NCBI GenBank assembly: GCA_021324595.1
Contig: JAJPIV010000012.1
Coordinates: forward strand, 1 to 33,836
Direction of reading: 5' to 3'
DNA: 33,836 nucleotides
Source of the DNA: Actinomycetota bacterium
GTDB taxonomy: Bacteria > Actinomycetota > Actinomycetes > Streptosporangiales > Streptosporangiaceae
Below are positions 1 to 8,381 of this stretch, piece by piece. The notes beneath the pieces are model-generated. The model did not search any database. It had not been told where the DNA came from and saw only the letters and a program-made list of their open reading frames with translations. Positions within the stretch are counted from its first letter, which is position 1. Every line of letters begins with the position of its first letter. Position numbers and translations under genes: made by a program.

Positions 1-2
1 AC

Positions 3-98
3 CACCAGAGCTGGTCAGACTGGCGCCGCGCCCACCAGGCCACCGCTCGCCGCAGTCACTACAAACGCCGGATCAAAGATCACGGCCTGTCGCTGTAG
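3..98 (+). CDS. C-terminal fragment of a probable transposase (cut by window edge)
   Basis: An open frame runs in from the left edge and ends at TAG 96-98, giving 31 visible residues. They are very basic (WRRAHQATARRSHYKRR, then ending GLSL). This Trp/Arg/His-rich tail resembles the extreme C-terminus of IS701/IS4-like transposases of actinomycetes, but no catalytic residue is in view. Its start lies outside the window, so I cannot say whether the element is intact. It is followed by non-coding sequence and a hairpin with a T-run in the same direction. Identification rests on composition only and is uncertain. Confidence 0.4.
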   Translation, partial: HQSWSDWRRAHQATARRSHYKRRIKDHGLSL

Positions 99-312
99 TA
101 CTAGAGGGCCGCGGGGGTCGTGTCCGGGGGTACGGCGTTGGTGCTGTTGGGCGTGGGCGGCCTACGGGTGGCTGACGGGGGGCGGGAGCCGGGCGGCATG
201 GTGACGGTGTGGGTGGTCACCGGTCGTCCGGGTGCGGTGGCCTGCCGGGGGTGCGGTGCGGTGCCGGGTGCGTGGCAGGGTGGTGACCGGGCCGGAGGGC
301 GCGCGCCGGGTC

Positions 313-335
313 GGCGGCGCCCCCCAGGCGCCGCC
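313..335. terminator. Perfect 9-bp GC hairpin, possible terminator
   Basis: GGCGGCGCC (313-321) and GGCGCCGCC (327-335) are perfect inverted repeats around a 5-nt loop. The hairpin lies in the gene-free stretch 99-441. No T-run follows on either strand, so it could be an I-shaped actinobacterial terminator or simply part of a GC-rich spacer. Nothing else in 99-312 looks like a gene; that part is strongly G-rich on the + strand. Confidence 0.35.
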
Positions 336-386
336 CACGCCCCGTGACCAACCGGCAACACGACCCCGGTCAACTTCGAAGAGCCC

Positions 387-431
387 CACTTGGTCGCTCA
401 CCACCCGATAAAGAAGGTGAGCGGACAAGTG
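387..431. terminator. Two-tier hairpin downstream of tRNA-Val, probable bidirectional terminator
   Basis: Outer arms CACTTG (387-392) and CAAGTG (426-431) and inner arms CGCTCACC (395-402) and GGTGAGCG (416-423) form a 6+8 bp stem with a 2x2 internal loop and a 13-nt apical loop. On the + strand the stem is followed directly by TTTT (432-435), as in a factor-independent terminator for transcription from the IS side. On the - strand it begins about 10 nt after the 3' end of tRNA-Val and would serve as the tRNA terminator without a U-tract. Confidence 0.6.
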
Positions 432-441
432 TTTTCGCTGG

Positions 442-513
442 TGGGCGCAACTGGGTTCGAACCAGTGACCCCTCGCTTGTAAGGCGAGTGCTCTACCACT
501 GAGCTATGCACCC
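442..513 (-). tRNA. tRNA-Val (anticodon UAC)
   Basis: The reverse strand folds as a 72-nt cloverleaf. The acceptor arm is GGGTGCA paired with TGCGCCC (one G-T wobble). The D-arm contains AGCTCAGTGGTAGAGCA. The anticodon stem CTCGC/GCGAG carries loop CTTACAA, so the anticodon is TAC, reading GUA. The T-arm contains the canonical GGTTCGAACC core. The discriminator is A; a C follows but a full CCA is not encoded. It lies 32 nt downstream of the peroxiredoxin stop codon on the same strand. Confidence 0.95.
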
Positions 514-545
514 GATTCGGCCGCGCGGGCCGTCCCGCGCCCGGC

Positions 546-1007
546 TCAGTCCAGCGCAGCGAGCGCCTTCTGGTACTCGGCGACGTCGCGGGCGTCGGGG
601 ATGGCGTGCACGACCTTCCAGCGCACGGTGCCGGACTTGTCGATGATGAAGGTGCCCCGCAGGGCGACGCCCTTGTCCTCGTCGAACACGCCGTAGTCCC
701 GGGCGACCGCGCCGTGCGGCCAGAAGTCCGACAGCAGCCCGAACGTGTAGCCCTCCTGCTCCGCCCAGGCCCGGTGGACGAAGGTCGAGTCGACCGACAC
801 GGTCAGCAGCTCGACGTCCTCGCGCGCGGCCTCGGGGAAGTTGTCGCGCAGCGCGCACAGCTCGCCGCTGCAGACGCCGCTGAACGCGAGCGGGTAGAAG
901 ACCAGCACCACGTTCTTGCCGCCGCGGAAGTCCGACAGCCGGACCGCGGCCCCGTGCTGGTCCTTCAGCTCGAAGTCCGGTGCCTGGTCACCGATCTGTA
1001 CTCCCAT
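546..1007 (-). CDS. ahpE: AhpE/PrxQ-type peroxiredoxin
   Basis: A 153-aa thioredoxin-fold peroxiredoxin that reduces hydrogen peroxide, peroxynitrite and organic hydroperoxides in the cytoplasm. The N-terminus (GDQAPDFELKD), the active-site block FYPLAFSGVC with peroxidatic Cys46, and SDFWPHGAVARDYGVF are close to mycobacterial AhpE. A second cysteine, Cys51 (CSGELC), lies five residues after Cys46, which is the position of the resolving Cys in PrxQ/BCP enzymes. The enzyme may therefore work as an atypical 2-Cys peroxiredoxin rather than AhpE's 1-Cys mode. Start ATG 1007 has AGGTC upstream on the reverse strand. It lies downstream of the DUF3052 gene on the same strand, with a 174-nt gap. Confidence 0.9.
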   Translation of the reverse strand: MGVQIGDQAPDFELKDQHGAAVRLSDFRGGKNVVLVFYPLAFSGVCSGELCALRDNFPEAAREDVELLTVSVDSTFVHRAWAEQEGYTFGLLSDFWPHGAVARDYGVFDEDKGVALRGTFIIDKSGTVRWKVVHAIPDARDVAEYQKALAALD

Positions 1008-1181
1008 GGGAAGACCTCACCTGTGATCGCACGGGGCCGGGGGCCGCGCCGGCACGCCGCCGGCCGCCCCGCGCTCCTTGGACGGCGGTGCGGGCCGGGG
1101 AGGCGGGCGCCGCCCCGGCGGGCACGGGAAGACACCACGAGTCTGCCACGACCGGGCGCCTCGCGGGAGCCCGGCCCGCGC

Positions 1182-1610
1182 TCAGCGCCGCGCCTTGGGG
1201 GCGACCAGCCTGGTCGCCGACCAGTTCTTGCCCGCGCTGAACGTGGACGTCTGGGACAGCCCGGCGGTCGGCGCCGCCTCCCCGATCTCGCTCGGCTCGA
1301 CGTGGCCCGGCCGGCCGGCCTTCGGGGTGAGGAGCAGGATGTAGCCCCCGTCGGCGAGCGGCGTCAGCGCGTCCACGAGCGCGTCGACGAGGTCACCGTC
1401 CTCGTCGCGCCACCACAGCAGCACGCCGTCCACCACGTCCTCGTAGTCCTCGCCGACCAGTTCGACCCCTTCGCCCGCCGCCACCGACTGGCGGACCTGC
1501 TCGTCGCAGTCGTCGTCCCAGCCGATCTCCTGGACGACATGGCCCGGCTTGACGCCGAGCCGCTCGGCCAGGTCACGCTGCTGTTGCGCCTGGCCAGCGG
1601 TCGCGCTCAC
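1182..1610 (-). CDS. DUF3052 family protein
   Basis: A small acidic protein of 142 aa (from VSATAGQAQQQRDLAERLG to LVAPKARR) of the actinobacterial DUF3052 family, whose function is not established. Visible landmarks are the acidic centre (GWDDDCDEQVRQSV), the run VDGVLLWWRDEDGDLVDALVDAL and a TPKAGRPGHVEPSEI block. I start it at GTG 1608-1610 because GGGGAGGA lies about 6 nt upstream; the frame stays open 35 codons further up, but that extension is low-complexity and overlaps the candidate promoter. It is divergent from aceE across a 262-bp spacer, and this pairing recurs in actinobacteria. A regulatory link to pyruvate dehydrogenase is only inference. Confidence 0.85.
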   Translation of the reverse strand: MSATAGQAQQQRDLAERLGVKPGHVVQEIGWDDDCDEQVRQSVAAGEGVELVGEDYEDVVDGVLLWWRDEDGDLVDALVDALTPLADGGYILLLTPKAGRPGHVEPSEIGEAAPTAGLSQTSTFSAGKNWSATRLVAPKARR

Positions 1611-1686
1611 GAACGTCCTCCCCTTCCCCTTCCCGCTCGCGGCCGGCGGCCGGGGCGAGCGTCGGTACTTCCTGCTGGGACAGTCC

Positions 1687-1717
1687 ACTATGGGGAGCCG
1701 TCCTGCGCAAGTCACAA
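1687..1717 (-). promoter_or_regulatory. Candidate promoter for the DUF3052 gene
   Basis: On the reverse strand TTGTGA (1712-1717) and CATAGT (1687-1692) are separated by 19 nt, a slightly long spacer, and would start transcription about 70 nt before GTG 1610. It lies in the shared 1611-1872 spacer with aceE. I found no convincing -35/-10 pair for aceE in the same spacer. Confidence 0.3.
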
Positions 1718-1872
1718 ATCGTGCAGAGGCAGTTAACCGAGGTCACGGACCGATCGTGCCCCCGGCCGCCTGGCCTGCGCCGGGCGTGCCGGCGGGGGGC
1801 GTGGACGCGGCATCCGGCGGGGAGTACGAGGATGGAACCATCACCACCCGCGACGCGTGAAGGAACTGCCCC

Positions 1873-4635
1873 GTGGTCTCGCAACGCCAGCGCTACTCGA
1901 TCATCAGCGACGGCCTGCCCAACCAGCTCCCGGACATCGACCCGGACGAGACGAGGGAGTGGCTGGAGTCGTTCGACACCGTGGTGCGGACCCGGGGCCG
2001 GGCCCGCGCCCGGTACGTGATGCTCCGCCTGCTCGAGCGCGCCCGCGAGCAGCAGGTCGGCGTGCCGGGCCTGCGCAGCACCGACTACATCAACACGATC
2101 CCGCCGGAGCGGGAACCGTGGTTCCCCGGCGACGAGTACATCGAGCGGCGCATCCGCGCCTACATCCGGTGGAACGCGGCGGTCATGGTCTCCCGCGCGA
2201 ACCGGCCGGGCATGGGCGTCGGCGGCCACATCGCGACCTACGCCTCGGCGGCGAGCCTGTACGAGGTCGGGTTCAACCACTTCTTCCGGGGCAAGGACCA
2301 CGGCGAATCCGGCGACCAGGTCTTCATCCAGGGCCACGCGGCCCCGGGCATCTACGCCCGGGCGTTCCTGGAGGGCCGCCTGACGGAGCAGCAGCTTGAC
2401 GGGTTCCGGCAGGAGATGTCCCATCCCGGTGGCGGGCTGCCGTCCTACCCGCACCCGCGGCTGATGCCGGGCTTCTGGGAGTTCCCCACGGTCTCCATGG
2501 GCCTGGGCGCGATCAACGCGATCTACCAGGCCCGGTTCAACCGGTACCTGCTCGCCCGCCAGATCCGGGACACCAGCCGGTCGCGGGTGTGGGCGTTCCT
2601 CGGCGACGGCGAGATGGACGAGCCGGAGGCGCTGGGCGCGATCGGCCTGGCCGCCCGCGAGGAGCTCGACAACCTCACCTTCGTGATCAACTGCAACCTG
2701 CAGCGCCTGGACGGCCCGGTCCGCGGCAACGGCAAGATCATCCAGGAGCTGGAGGCGATCTTCCGCGGCGCCGGCTGGAACGTGATCAAGGTGATCTGGG
2801 GCCGCGACTGGGACCCCCTGCTGGCCCAGGACGTGGACGGGGTCCTGGTCAACAAGATGAACACCACTCCGGACGGGCAGTTCCAGACCTACGCCGTCGA
2901 GTCGGGCGCCTACACGCGGGAGCACTTCTTCGGCGGCGATCCCCGGCTCCGGGCGATGGTCGCGCACCTGTCCGACCAGCAGATCAGGAACCTGTCCCGG
3001 GGCGGCCACGACTACCGGAAGGTCTACGCGGCGTTCAAGGCCGCGACCGAGCACGTCGGCCAGCCGACCGTGATCCTGGCCCACACGATCAAGGGCTGGA
3101 CGCTCGGCCCGGACTTCGAGGCCAGGAACGCCACCCACCAGATGAAGAAGCTCACGGTCGCCGAGCTGAAGGAGTTCCGCGACCGGCTCTACCTGGACAT
3201 CCCCGACTCGGCGCTGGAGGCGGACCTGCCGCCCTACTACCACCCGGGCGAGGACTCCGACGAGATCGCCTACATGCGGGAGCGCCGCCAGGCCCTGGGC
3301 GGCTACCTGCCCCGGCGGGTCGTCCGCGCCAGGCCGCTGGCGCTGCCCGGCAGCTCGCCCTACGACGAGCTGCGGGCCGGCTCGGGCCGTCAGCCGGTCG
3401 CGACCACGATGGCCTTCGTCCGGCTGCTCAAGGAGCTGATGAAGGACCCCGAGATCGGCGGCCGCTTCGTGCCGGTGGTCCCGGACGAGGCGCGCACGTT
3501 CGGGATGGACTCGCTGTTCCCCACCGCCAAGATCTACTCCCCGCACGGCCAGACTTACGAGGCCGTGGACCGCAACCTGCTGCTGTCGTACAAGGAGTCC
3601 GAGCAGGGCCAGATCCTGCACGAGGGGATCAGCGAGGCCGGCGCGATGGGCTCGGTGATCGCGGCCGGGTCCGCCTACGCCACCCACGGCGCGCACATGA
3701 TCCCGGTCTACGTCTTCTACTCGATGTTCGGGTTCCAGCGGACCGGCGACCAGATGTGGGCGCTCGGCGACCAGATGGGCCGCGGCTTCCTGCTCGGCGC
3801 CACTGCCGGGCGGACCACGCTGACCGGCGAGGGCCTGCAGCACAACGACGGCCACTCCCAGCTGCTCGCCTCGGCGAGCCCGGCCTGCATGGCCTACGAC
3901 CCCGCGTGGGCCTACGAGATCGCCGCGATCGTGGAGGACGGCCTGCGCCGGATGTACGGCTCGACCGCCGAGCATCCCGACGGGGAGGACGTCTTCTACT
4001 ACCTGACCGTCTACAACGAGCCCTACCTGCAGCCCGCCGAGCCCGGGGACTTCCCCGGCGGCACGGCGGCGCTGCGCGAGGGCATCGTGCGGGGCCTGTA
4101 CCGGTACGCCGCGGCCCCGGACGCGGGCCCGAACGGGAACGGCCCCCGGGCCAGGATCCTCGCCTCCGGGGTGGCGCTGCGCTGGGCGCTGGACGCCCAG
4201 CGGCTGCTGGCGCGGGACTGGGGGGTGGCCGCCGAGGCGTGGTCCGCGACCTCCTGGACGCAGCTGCGCCGGGACGCGATCGCCTGCGAGGAGTGGAACC
4301 TGCTGCACCCGGACGAGGCCGCCCGGGTGCCCTACGTGACGCGCGCGCTCGGCGACCCGCCGCTGCCGGTGGTGGCGGTCAGCGACTGGATGCGGGCCGT
4401 CCCGGACCAGATCGCCCGGTGGGTGCCCGGCCCGTACACCTCGCTGGGCACCGACGGGTTCGGCTTCTCCGACACCCGCCCGGCGGCCCGGCGGTTCTTC
4501 CACGTGGACGCCGAGTCGATCGCCCTGGCCACGCTCGCCGAGCTGGCGCGCCTGGGCGAGCTCAAGCACGAGGTCCTCGCCGAGGCGATCGCCAGGTACC
4601 GGCTCGACCTGCCGGTCAGCCAGGCCCTGGGCTGA
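1873..4635 (+). CDS. aceE: Pyruvate dehydrogenase E1 component, homodimeric type
   Basis: A 920-aa thiamine-diphosphate enzyme that decarboxylates pyruvate and acetylates lipoyl-E2 in the pyruvate dehydrogenase complex, supplying acetyl-CoA. Family hallmarks are [21 protein letters not shown], the [23 protein letters not shown] block split around the substrate pocket, and the TPP-binding motif GDGEMDEPE (from residue 244) closing in NCNLQ about 30 residues later. The C-terminal half carries [15 protein letters not shown]-type and [10 protein letters not shown] blocks. Length matches the family. GTG 1873 is preceded by GAAGGAA about 9 nt upstream. It is followed by a hairpin and then fasR and the Fab operon on the same strand, so the acetyl-CoA source sits beside the fatty-acid genes. 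Confidence 0.97.
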   Translation: MVSQRQRYSIISDGLPNQLPDIDPDETREWLESFDTVVRTRGRARARYVMLRLLERAREQQVGVPGLRSTDYINTIPPEREPWFPGDEYIERRIRAYIRWNAAVMVSRANRPGMGVGGHIATYASAASLYEVGFNHFFRGKDHGESGDQVFIQGHAAPGIYARAFLEGRLTEQQLDGFRQEMSHPGGGLPSYPHPRLMPGFWEFPTVSMGLGAINAIYQARFNRYLLARQIRDTSRSRVWAFLGDGEMDEPEALGAIGLAAREELDNLTFVINCNLQRLDGPVRGNGKIIQELEAIFRGAGWNVIKVIWGRDWDPLLAQDVDGVLVNKMNTTPDGQFQTYAVESGAYTREHFFGGDPRLRAMVAHLSDQQIRNLSRGGHDYRKVYAAFKAATEHVGQPTVILAHTIKGWTLGPDFEARNATHQMKKLTVAELKEFRDRLYLDIPDSALEADLPPYYHPGEDSDEIAYMRERRQALGGYLPRRVVRARPLALPGSSPYDELRAGSGRQPVATTMAFVRLLKELMKDPEIGGRFVPVVPDEARTFGMDSLFPTAKIYSPHGQTYEAVDRNLLLSYKESEQGQILHEGISEAGAMGSVIAAGSAYATHGAHMIPVYVFYSMFGFQRTGDQMWALGDQMGRGFLLGATAGRTTLTGEGLQHNDGHSQLLASASPACMAYDPAWAYEIAAIVEDGLRRMYGSTAEHPDGEDVFYYLTVYNEPYLQPAEPGDFPGGTAALREGIVRGLYRYAAAPDAGPNGNGPRARILASGVALRWALDAQRLLARDWGVAAEAWSATSWTQLRRDAIACEEWNLLHPDEAARVPYVTRALGDPPLPVVAVSDWMRAVPDQIARWVPGPYTSLGTDGFGFSDTRPAARRFFHVDAESIALATLAELARLGELKHEVLAEAIARYRLDLPVSQALG

Positions 4636-4678
4636 GGGCGCCGCGGGGGCGAACCCGTGCGGGTCGCTGATCGAGGCG

Positions 4679-4704
4679 GTGCCAGCGGCCCGGCACGCTG
4701 GCGC
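4679..4704 (+). terminator. Hairpin after aceE, probable terminator
   Basis: GTGCCAGCG (4679-4687) pairs with CGCTGGCGC (4696-4704), 9 bp with one G-T wobble and an 8-nt loop, starting 44 nt after the aceE stop. There is no T-run. The 3' arm includes GGCACGCTG, which recurs just before the fasR start, so the site could instead be regulatory. Confidence 0.45.
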
Positions 4705-4747
4705 GCCCCGGGTGCGCCGCGCCCACGGGGCGTGGCACGCTGATGGG

Positions 4748-5950
4748 GTGAATGCGCACGCCGCGCGGGCCGCTCCGGCCCGCGGCCGGGCCGGGGGGCG
4801 GGTCCGGCCCGCCACCGTGAGCCGCCTGGAACGGTCGATGGGCGCGCTCGGCTCGGCAGCGGTGACGTCGATGGACCAGCGGCTGCCGTGGTTCCGCGCG
4901 CTCTCCGCGGAGAACAGGTCCTGGCTCGGCCTGGTCGCCCAGGCGGGCGTGGCCGCGTTCGTCGACTGGGTCAAGCACCCCGAGCGGGCCAGGCCCGCGG
5001 TCGCCGGGGAGGTCTTCGGCACCGCGCCGCGCGACCTGGCCCGGGCGGTCAGCCTGCAGCAGGCCGTGGAGATGGTCAGGATCGTCGTCGACGTGGTCGA
5101 GAGCCAGGTGGACGAGCTGGCCGCCCCGGGCGGCGAGGCCGAGCTGCGGGAGGCCGTGCTCCGCTACACCCGCGAGGTGGCCTTCGCGACCGCGCAGGTG
5201 TACGCCAGGTCCGCCGAGGCGCGGGGCGCGTGGGACGCCCGCCTGGAGGCGCTGGTCGTGGACTCGCTGGTCCGCGGCGAGGCCGACGAGCACCTGCCCT
5301 CCTGGGCCTCGGCGCTCAACTGGTCCTCTGCCCCGGTGACCGTCATCGCCGGGAACGCGGGCGGCGCCGAGCCGGAGGGCCTGGTGGACGAGCTGCGGAT
5401 GATCGCCCGCCGGGCCAGGTTCGACCTGCTGGCGGGCGTGCACGGGCACCGACTCGTGGTGGTGCTCGGCGGCCGCGGCGACCCGATGCCGGTCGCCAGG
5501 CAGCTGGCCTCGAGGTTCGGCCCCGGCCCGGTCGTCGTGGGGCACGCCACCGAGAGCCTGGAGGCGGCCCGGGAGTCCGCCCGCGCCGCCCTGGCCGGGC
5601 TCCGGTCGGCGGCCGCCTGGCCGGACGCGCCCCGCCCGGTGCTCGCCGGCGACCTGCTCCCCGAGCGGGCGCTGGACGGCGACGAGGACTCCCGCGCCCG
5701 GCTCGTCGAGCGGATCTACGAGCCGCTGCGGCGCGGCGGGGCCGCCCTGCTCGACACCGTCACCACCTACCTGGAGCAGGGCAACTCGCTGGAGGCGACC
5801 GCGCGGATGCTGTTCGTCCACCCCAACACGGTCCGCTACCGGCTCCGCCGGGCAGCCGACCTGACCGGGTTCAACCCGGGGGACGGCCGCGGCGGCTTCG
5901 CCATCCGGCTGGCCCTCGCCTACGGCAGGCTCGCTCACAAGCGAACGTAG
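4748..5950 (+). CDS. fasR: PucR/CdaR-type transcriptional activator of fatty-acid synthesis (FasR)
   Basis: A 400-aa regulator of the actinomycete FasR type, which activates fabD-fabH-acpP-fabF in Streptomyces. The N-terminal part has the family signature LPWFRALSAENRSWLGLVAQAGVAAFVDW and FGTAPRDLARAVSLQQAVEMVR. The centre is a GGDEF-like fold without catalytic residues. The C-terminus is the PucR helix-turn-helix: LLDTVTTYLEQGNSLEATARMLFVHPNTVRYRLRRAADLTG. I start at GTG 4748 by analogy with the family. No good ribosome site precedes it, so the mRNA may be leaderless; the frame stays open 23 codons upstream, and ATG 54 codons downstream would cut the conserved N-terminus close. It directly precedes fabD (83-nt gap). 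Confidence 0.88.
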   Translation: MNAHAARAAPARGRAGGRVRPATVSRLERSMGALGSAAVTSMDQRLPWFRALSAENRSWLGLVAQAGVAAFVDWVKHPERARPAVAGEVFGTAPRDLARAVSLQQAVEMVRIVVDVVESQVDELAAPGGEAELREAVLRYTREVAFATAQVYARSAEARGAWDARLEALVVDSLVRGEADEHLPSWASALNWSSAPVTVIAGNAGGAEPEGLVDELRMIARRARFDLLAGVHGHRLVVVLGGRGDPMPVARQLASRFGPGPVVVGHATESLEAARESARAALAGLRSAAAWPDAPRPVLAGDLLPERALDGDEDSRARLVERIYEPLRRGGAALLDTVTTYLEQGNSLEATARMLFVHPNTVRYRLRRAADLTGFNPGDGRGGFAIRLALAYGRLAHKRT

Positions 5951-5955
5951 CTTGT
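5937..5955. promoter_or_regulatory. Perfect palindrome ACAAGC-N7-GCTTGT, candidate FasR operator for fabD
   Basis: The arms 5937-5942 and 5950-5955 are exact inverted repeats, and the fasR stop codon (TAG 5948-5950) lies inside the site. The 83-nt fasR-fabD spacer downstream is clearly AT-richer than its surroundings (GATAAATTCATC, CTTCATATG) and contains TACAGT (6018-6023), a possible -10. The site could also be a weak terminator, but there is no T-run. The operator role is inference from its position. Confidence 0.45.
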
Positions 5956-6033
5956 AGGGTCTGGACAGGAAATCGTGAGATAAATTCATCGGATCTTCTC
6001 TTCATATGGCGGAGTCCTACAGTGCAGGGTGGG

Positions 6034-6978
6034 ATGGTGCTCGTGATCGCCGCGCCCGGGCAGGGCGCCCAGACCCCTGGCTTCCTCGCGCCCTGGCTGG
6101 AGCTGCCCGAGATCGCCGAGCGCATCGGCACCTGGTCCGACCTGGCCGGCTGCGACCTGGCCAGGTACGGGACGGCCGGCTCGGCCGAGGAGATCAGGGA
6201 CACCGCGGTCGCCCAGCCGCTGCTGGTGGCCTCGGCCGTGGCCGCCGCCGGGGTGCTGTTCGGCTGGCGGCCGCCGGGCCGGGGCATCGCCGCCGGCCAC
6301 AGCGTCGGTGAGCTGGCGGCCGGGGCGATCGCCGGGATCTGCTCCCCGGAGGAGGCCATCGCGCTGGTCGGCACCCGCGGCCGGGCGATGGCGCAGGCAG
6401 CCGCGGCGCGGGCCACGTCGATGACCGCGGTGCTCGGCGGGGACGAGGCAGCCGTGCTCGCCGCGATCGAGGCCTGCGGGCTCACCCCGGCGAACATGAA
6501 CGGCGCCGGCCAGATCGTCGCGGCCGGCACCGCCGAGCAGCTCGCGGCCTTCGCCGCCAGCCCGCCGCCGGGGGCCCGGCTGCGCCCGCTGCGGGTCGCC
6601 GGGGCGTTCCACACGGCCCACATGGCGCCGGCGGTCGGCGCGCTGCGCGCCGCCGCCGCCTCGATCACCCTCCGCGACCCGGCGATCACCGTGCTCTCCA
6701 ACCGGGACGGCGCCGCCGTCACCAGCGGCGCGGACTGGCTGGAGCGGATCGTCACCCAGGTCAGCGCCCCGGTCCGGTGGGACCTGTGCCTGCGCGCGAT
6801 GCGGGAGGCCGGCGCGTCCGCGTTCCTTGAGCTGCCCCCCGGCGGCACGCTCGCGGGCATCGCCCGCCGCGCGCTGCCCGGCGTCCAGGTGCTCGCCATC
6901 AAGGACCCGTCCGACCTCGCCCCGGCCCGGGTGCTGGTCGCCGAGCACGCCCGGCTCCAGCCCGTCAGCCCGCAGTAA
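6034..6978 (+). CDS. fabD: Malonyl-CoA:ACP transacylase
   Basis: A 314-aa cytosolic enzyme that transfers malonyl from CoA to ACP, supplying extender units for type II fatty-acid synthesis. It opens with APGQGAQTPGFL; the nucleophile is Ser90 in GHSVGE; the catalytic His is in GAFHTAHM; and RVAGAFHT and the C-terminal ELPPGGTLAGIARR are typical of the family. I start at ATG 6034 because it aligns with family N-termini and has AGGGTGGG immediately upstream; the frame remains open far upstream through fasR only because of base composition. It is the first gene of fabD-fabH-acpP-fabF, 25 nt before fabH. Confidence 0.95.
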   Translation: MVLVIAAPGQGAQTPGFLAPWLELPEIAERIGTWSDLAGCDLARYGTAGSAEEIRDTAVAQPLLVASAVAAAGVLFGWRPPGRGIAAGHSVGELAAGAIAGICSPEEAIALVGTRGRAMAQAAAARATSMTAVLGGDEAAVLAAIEACGLTPANMNGAGQIVAAGTAEQLAAFAASPPPGARLRPLRVAGAFHTAHMAPAVGALRAAAASITLRDPAITVLSNRDGAAVTSGADWLERIVTQVSAPVRWDLCLRAMREAGASAFLELPPGGTLAGIARRALPGVQVLAIKDPSDLAPARVLVAEHARLQPVSPQ

Positions 6979-7003
6979 CCAGCCCGAGAGAGGGAACCAC
7001 GGC

Positions 7004-7966
7004 ATGCGCATCCACGATGGCTCGCCCGGCGCGCGGATCCTGGCGTTCGGCGAGTACCAGCCGGCGAAGGTCGTGACCAACGACGATCTGGCCGGCCTGG
7101 TCGACACCAGCGACGAGTGGATCCGCAGCCGGGTTGGGATCGCCAGCAGGCGGCTGGCCGCCCCGGACGAGACAGTGGCCGACATGGCGGTTGCGGCAGC
7201 CGGCAAGGCGCTGGCCGCCAGCGGGCTGCCGGCCGGCGACATCGACCTGGTGATCGTGGCGACGTGCACGCCCGAGACGCTGATCCCCAACACCGCCGCC
7301 GTGGTCGCCACCCGGCTCGGCATCGCCGCCCCCGGCGCCTACGACCTCAACGCCGCGTGCGCGGGATTCTGCTACGCGCTCGCCGCGGCCAGCGACGCCG
7401 TCCGGGCCGGCTCGGCCAGGCACGTGCTCGTGATCGGCGCCGAGAAGCTGTCCCAGTGGGTCGACTGGACCGACCGATCGACGTGCATCATCTTCGCTGA
7501 CGGGGCCGGGGCAGCGGTGGTCGGCCCGGCCGGCGCCGGCGAGGCGGGGATCGGCCCGGTGGTCTGGGGCAGCGACGGCGGCATGGCCGACAAGATCTAC
7601 ATCAAGGACCGCGACTCGTTCATCGTCCAGGATGGCCAGGCGGTGTTCCGCTGGGCGACCACCGCCCTGCACCCGGTGGCGGCCCGGGCGTGCGAGGAGG
7701 CCGGGGTGGAGCCGGGCGAGCTGGCGGCCTTCGTGCCGCACCAGGCGAACCTGCGGATCATCGAGGCCCTCGCGCGCAGGCTCGGCGCGCCGCAGGCCAA
7801 GGTCGCCACCGACATCGTCACCGCGGGCAACACCTCGTCGGCGTCGATCCCGCTGGCGCTCGCCCGGATGACCGGGCGCGGCGAGCTGGCATCGGGCGAC
7901 AAGGCCCTGCTGATCGGCTTCGGCGCGGGCGTGTGCTACGCGGCGCAGGTGATCACGATACCCTGA
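7004..7966 (+). CDS. fabH: Beta-ketoacyl-ACP synthase III
   Basis: A 320-aa thiolase-fold enzyme that starts fatty-acid synthesis by condensing acyl-CoA with malonyl-ACP; in actinomycetes it accepts branched primers, which sets the iso/anteiso membrane lipids. Catalytic Cys119 is in NAACAGF, the His in PHQANLRI and the Asn in AGNTSSAS. The N-terminus has TSDEWIRSRVGIASRR, the FabH arginine patch. ATG 7004 has GAGAGGGA about 8 nt upstream. Length matches the family. It lies between fabD and acpP in the operon; primer preference cannot be read from the sequence. Confidence 0.96.
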   Translation: MRIHDGSPGARILAFGEYQPAKVVTNDDLAGLVDTSDEWIRSRVGIASRRLAAPDETVADMAVAAAGKALAASGLPAGDIDLVIVATCTPETLIPNTAAVVATRLGIAAPGAYDLNAACAGFCYALAAASDAVRAGSARHVLVIGAEKLSQWVDWTDRSTCIIFADGAGAAVVGPAGAGEAGIGPVVWGSDGGMADKIYIKDRDSFIVQDGQAVFRWATTALHPVAARACEEAGVEPGELAAFVPHQANLRIIEALARRLGAPQAKVATDIVTAGNTSSASIPLALARMTGRGELASGDKALLIGFGAGVCYAAQVITIP

Positions 7967-8041
7967 CCGGCGTCCGGCCGGACGAGGCCGGGCCAGCAGA
8001 ACCGGACGAGAAGAACCGGACCAGCAGAAAGGCGGAACGCG

Positions 8042-8296
8042 ATGGCCATGACCCAGGAGGAGATCCTGGCCGGGCTCGGCGAGATCATCGACGAGATCGC
8101 GGGCGTGCCCGCGAGCGAGGTGACGCCGGAGAAGTCCTTCGTGGACGACCTCGACATCGACAGCCTGTCGATGGTGGAGATCGCTGTCGCGGCGCAGGAC
8201 AAGTTCGGCGTCGAGATCCCGGACGAGCAGCTCAAGGACCTCAAGACCGTCCAGGACGTCATCGATTACGTGGGACGCGCGTCGGTCTCGGCCTGA
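8042..8296 (+). CDS. acpP: Acyl carrier protein
   Basis: An 84-aa acidic four-helix carrier. Ser41 in DLDIDSLSMVE receives the 4'-phosphopantetheine arm that carries growing acyl chains between Fab enzymes. ATG 8042 has AAAGGCGGA upstream; a second ATG two codons on is less well placed. The 75-nt spacer after fabH contains repeated CCAGCAGAA (twice) and AGAACCGGAC (twice), an odd leader for this gene, which is usually the most highly translated of the operon. It is followed 85 nt later by fabF. Confidence 0.97.
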   Translation: MAMTQEEILAGLGEIIDEIAGVPASEVTPEKSFVDDLDIDSLSMVEIAVAAQDKFGVEIPDEQLKDLKTVQDVIDYVGRASVSA

Positions 8297-8381
8297 CCTG
8301 GCCACCGAGCGGCACCGCCCCGGCCGGGGCGCGCGCGGTCGCATGGCGAGCGCCCCAGCAGCGACCAAGGAGATCACAGCA

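Noticed and set aside
180-205. G-quadruplex in the G-rich stretch near the left edge
   Set aside because: Runs of G are dense but do not clearly give four separate G3 tracts with short loops.
99-428. Short open frames in the 5' gene-free stretch
   Set aside because: Overlapping in several frames with Arg/Pro/Gly-rich translations, no ribosome site and no family resemblance; the stretch holds only hairpins.
1573-5022. 1149-codon open frame on the - strand opposite aceE
   Set aside because: Low-complexity translation, no motif, fully antisense to the well-supported aceE gene.
8343-8381. Earlier ATG start for fabF
   Set aside because: No ribosome site there; AAGGAG lies 9 nt before GTG 8382, which gives the family-typical N-terminus.
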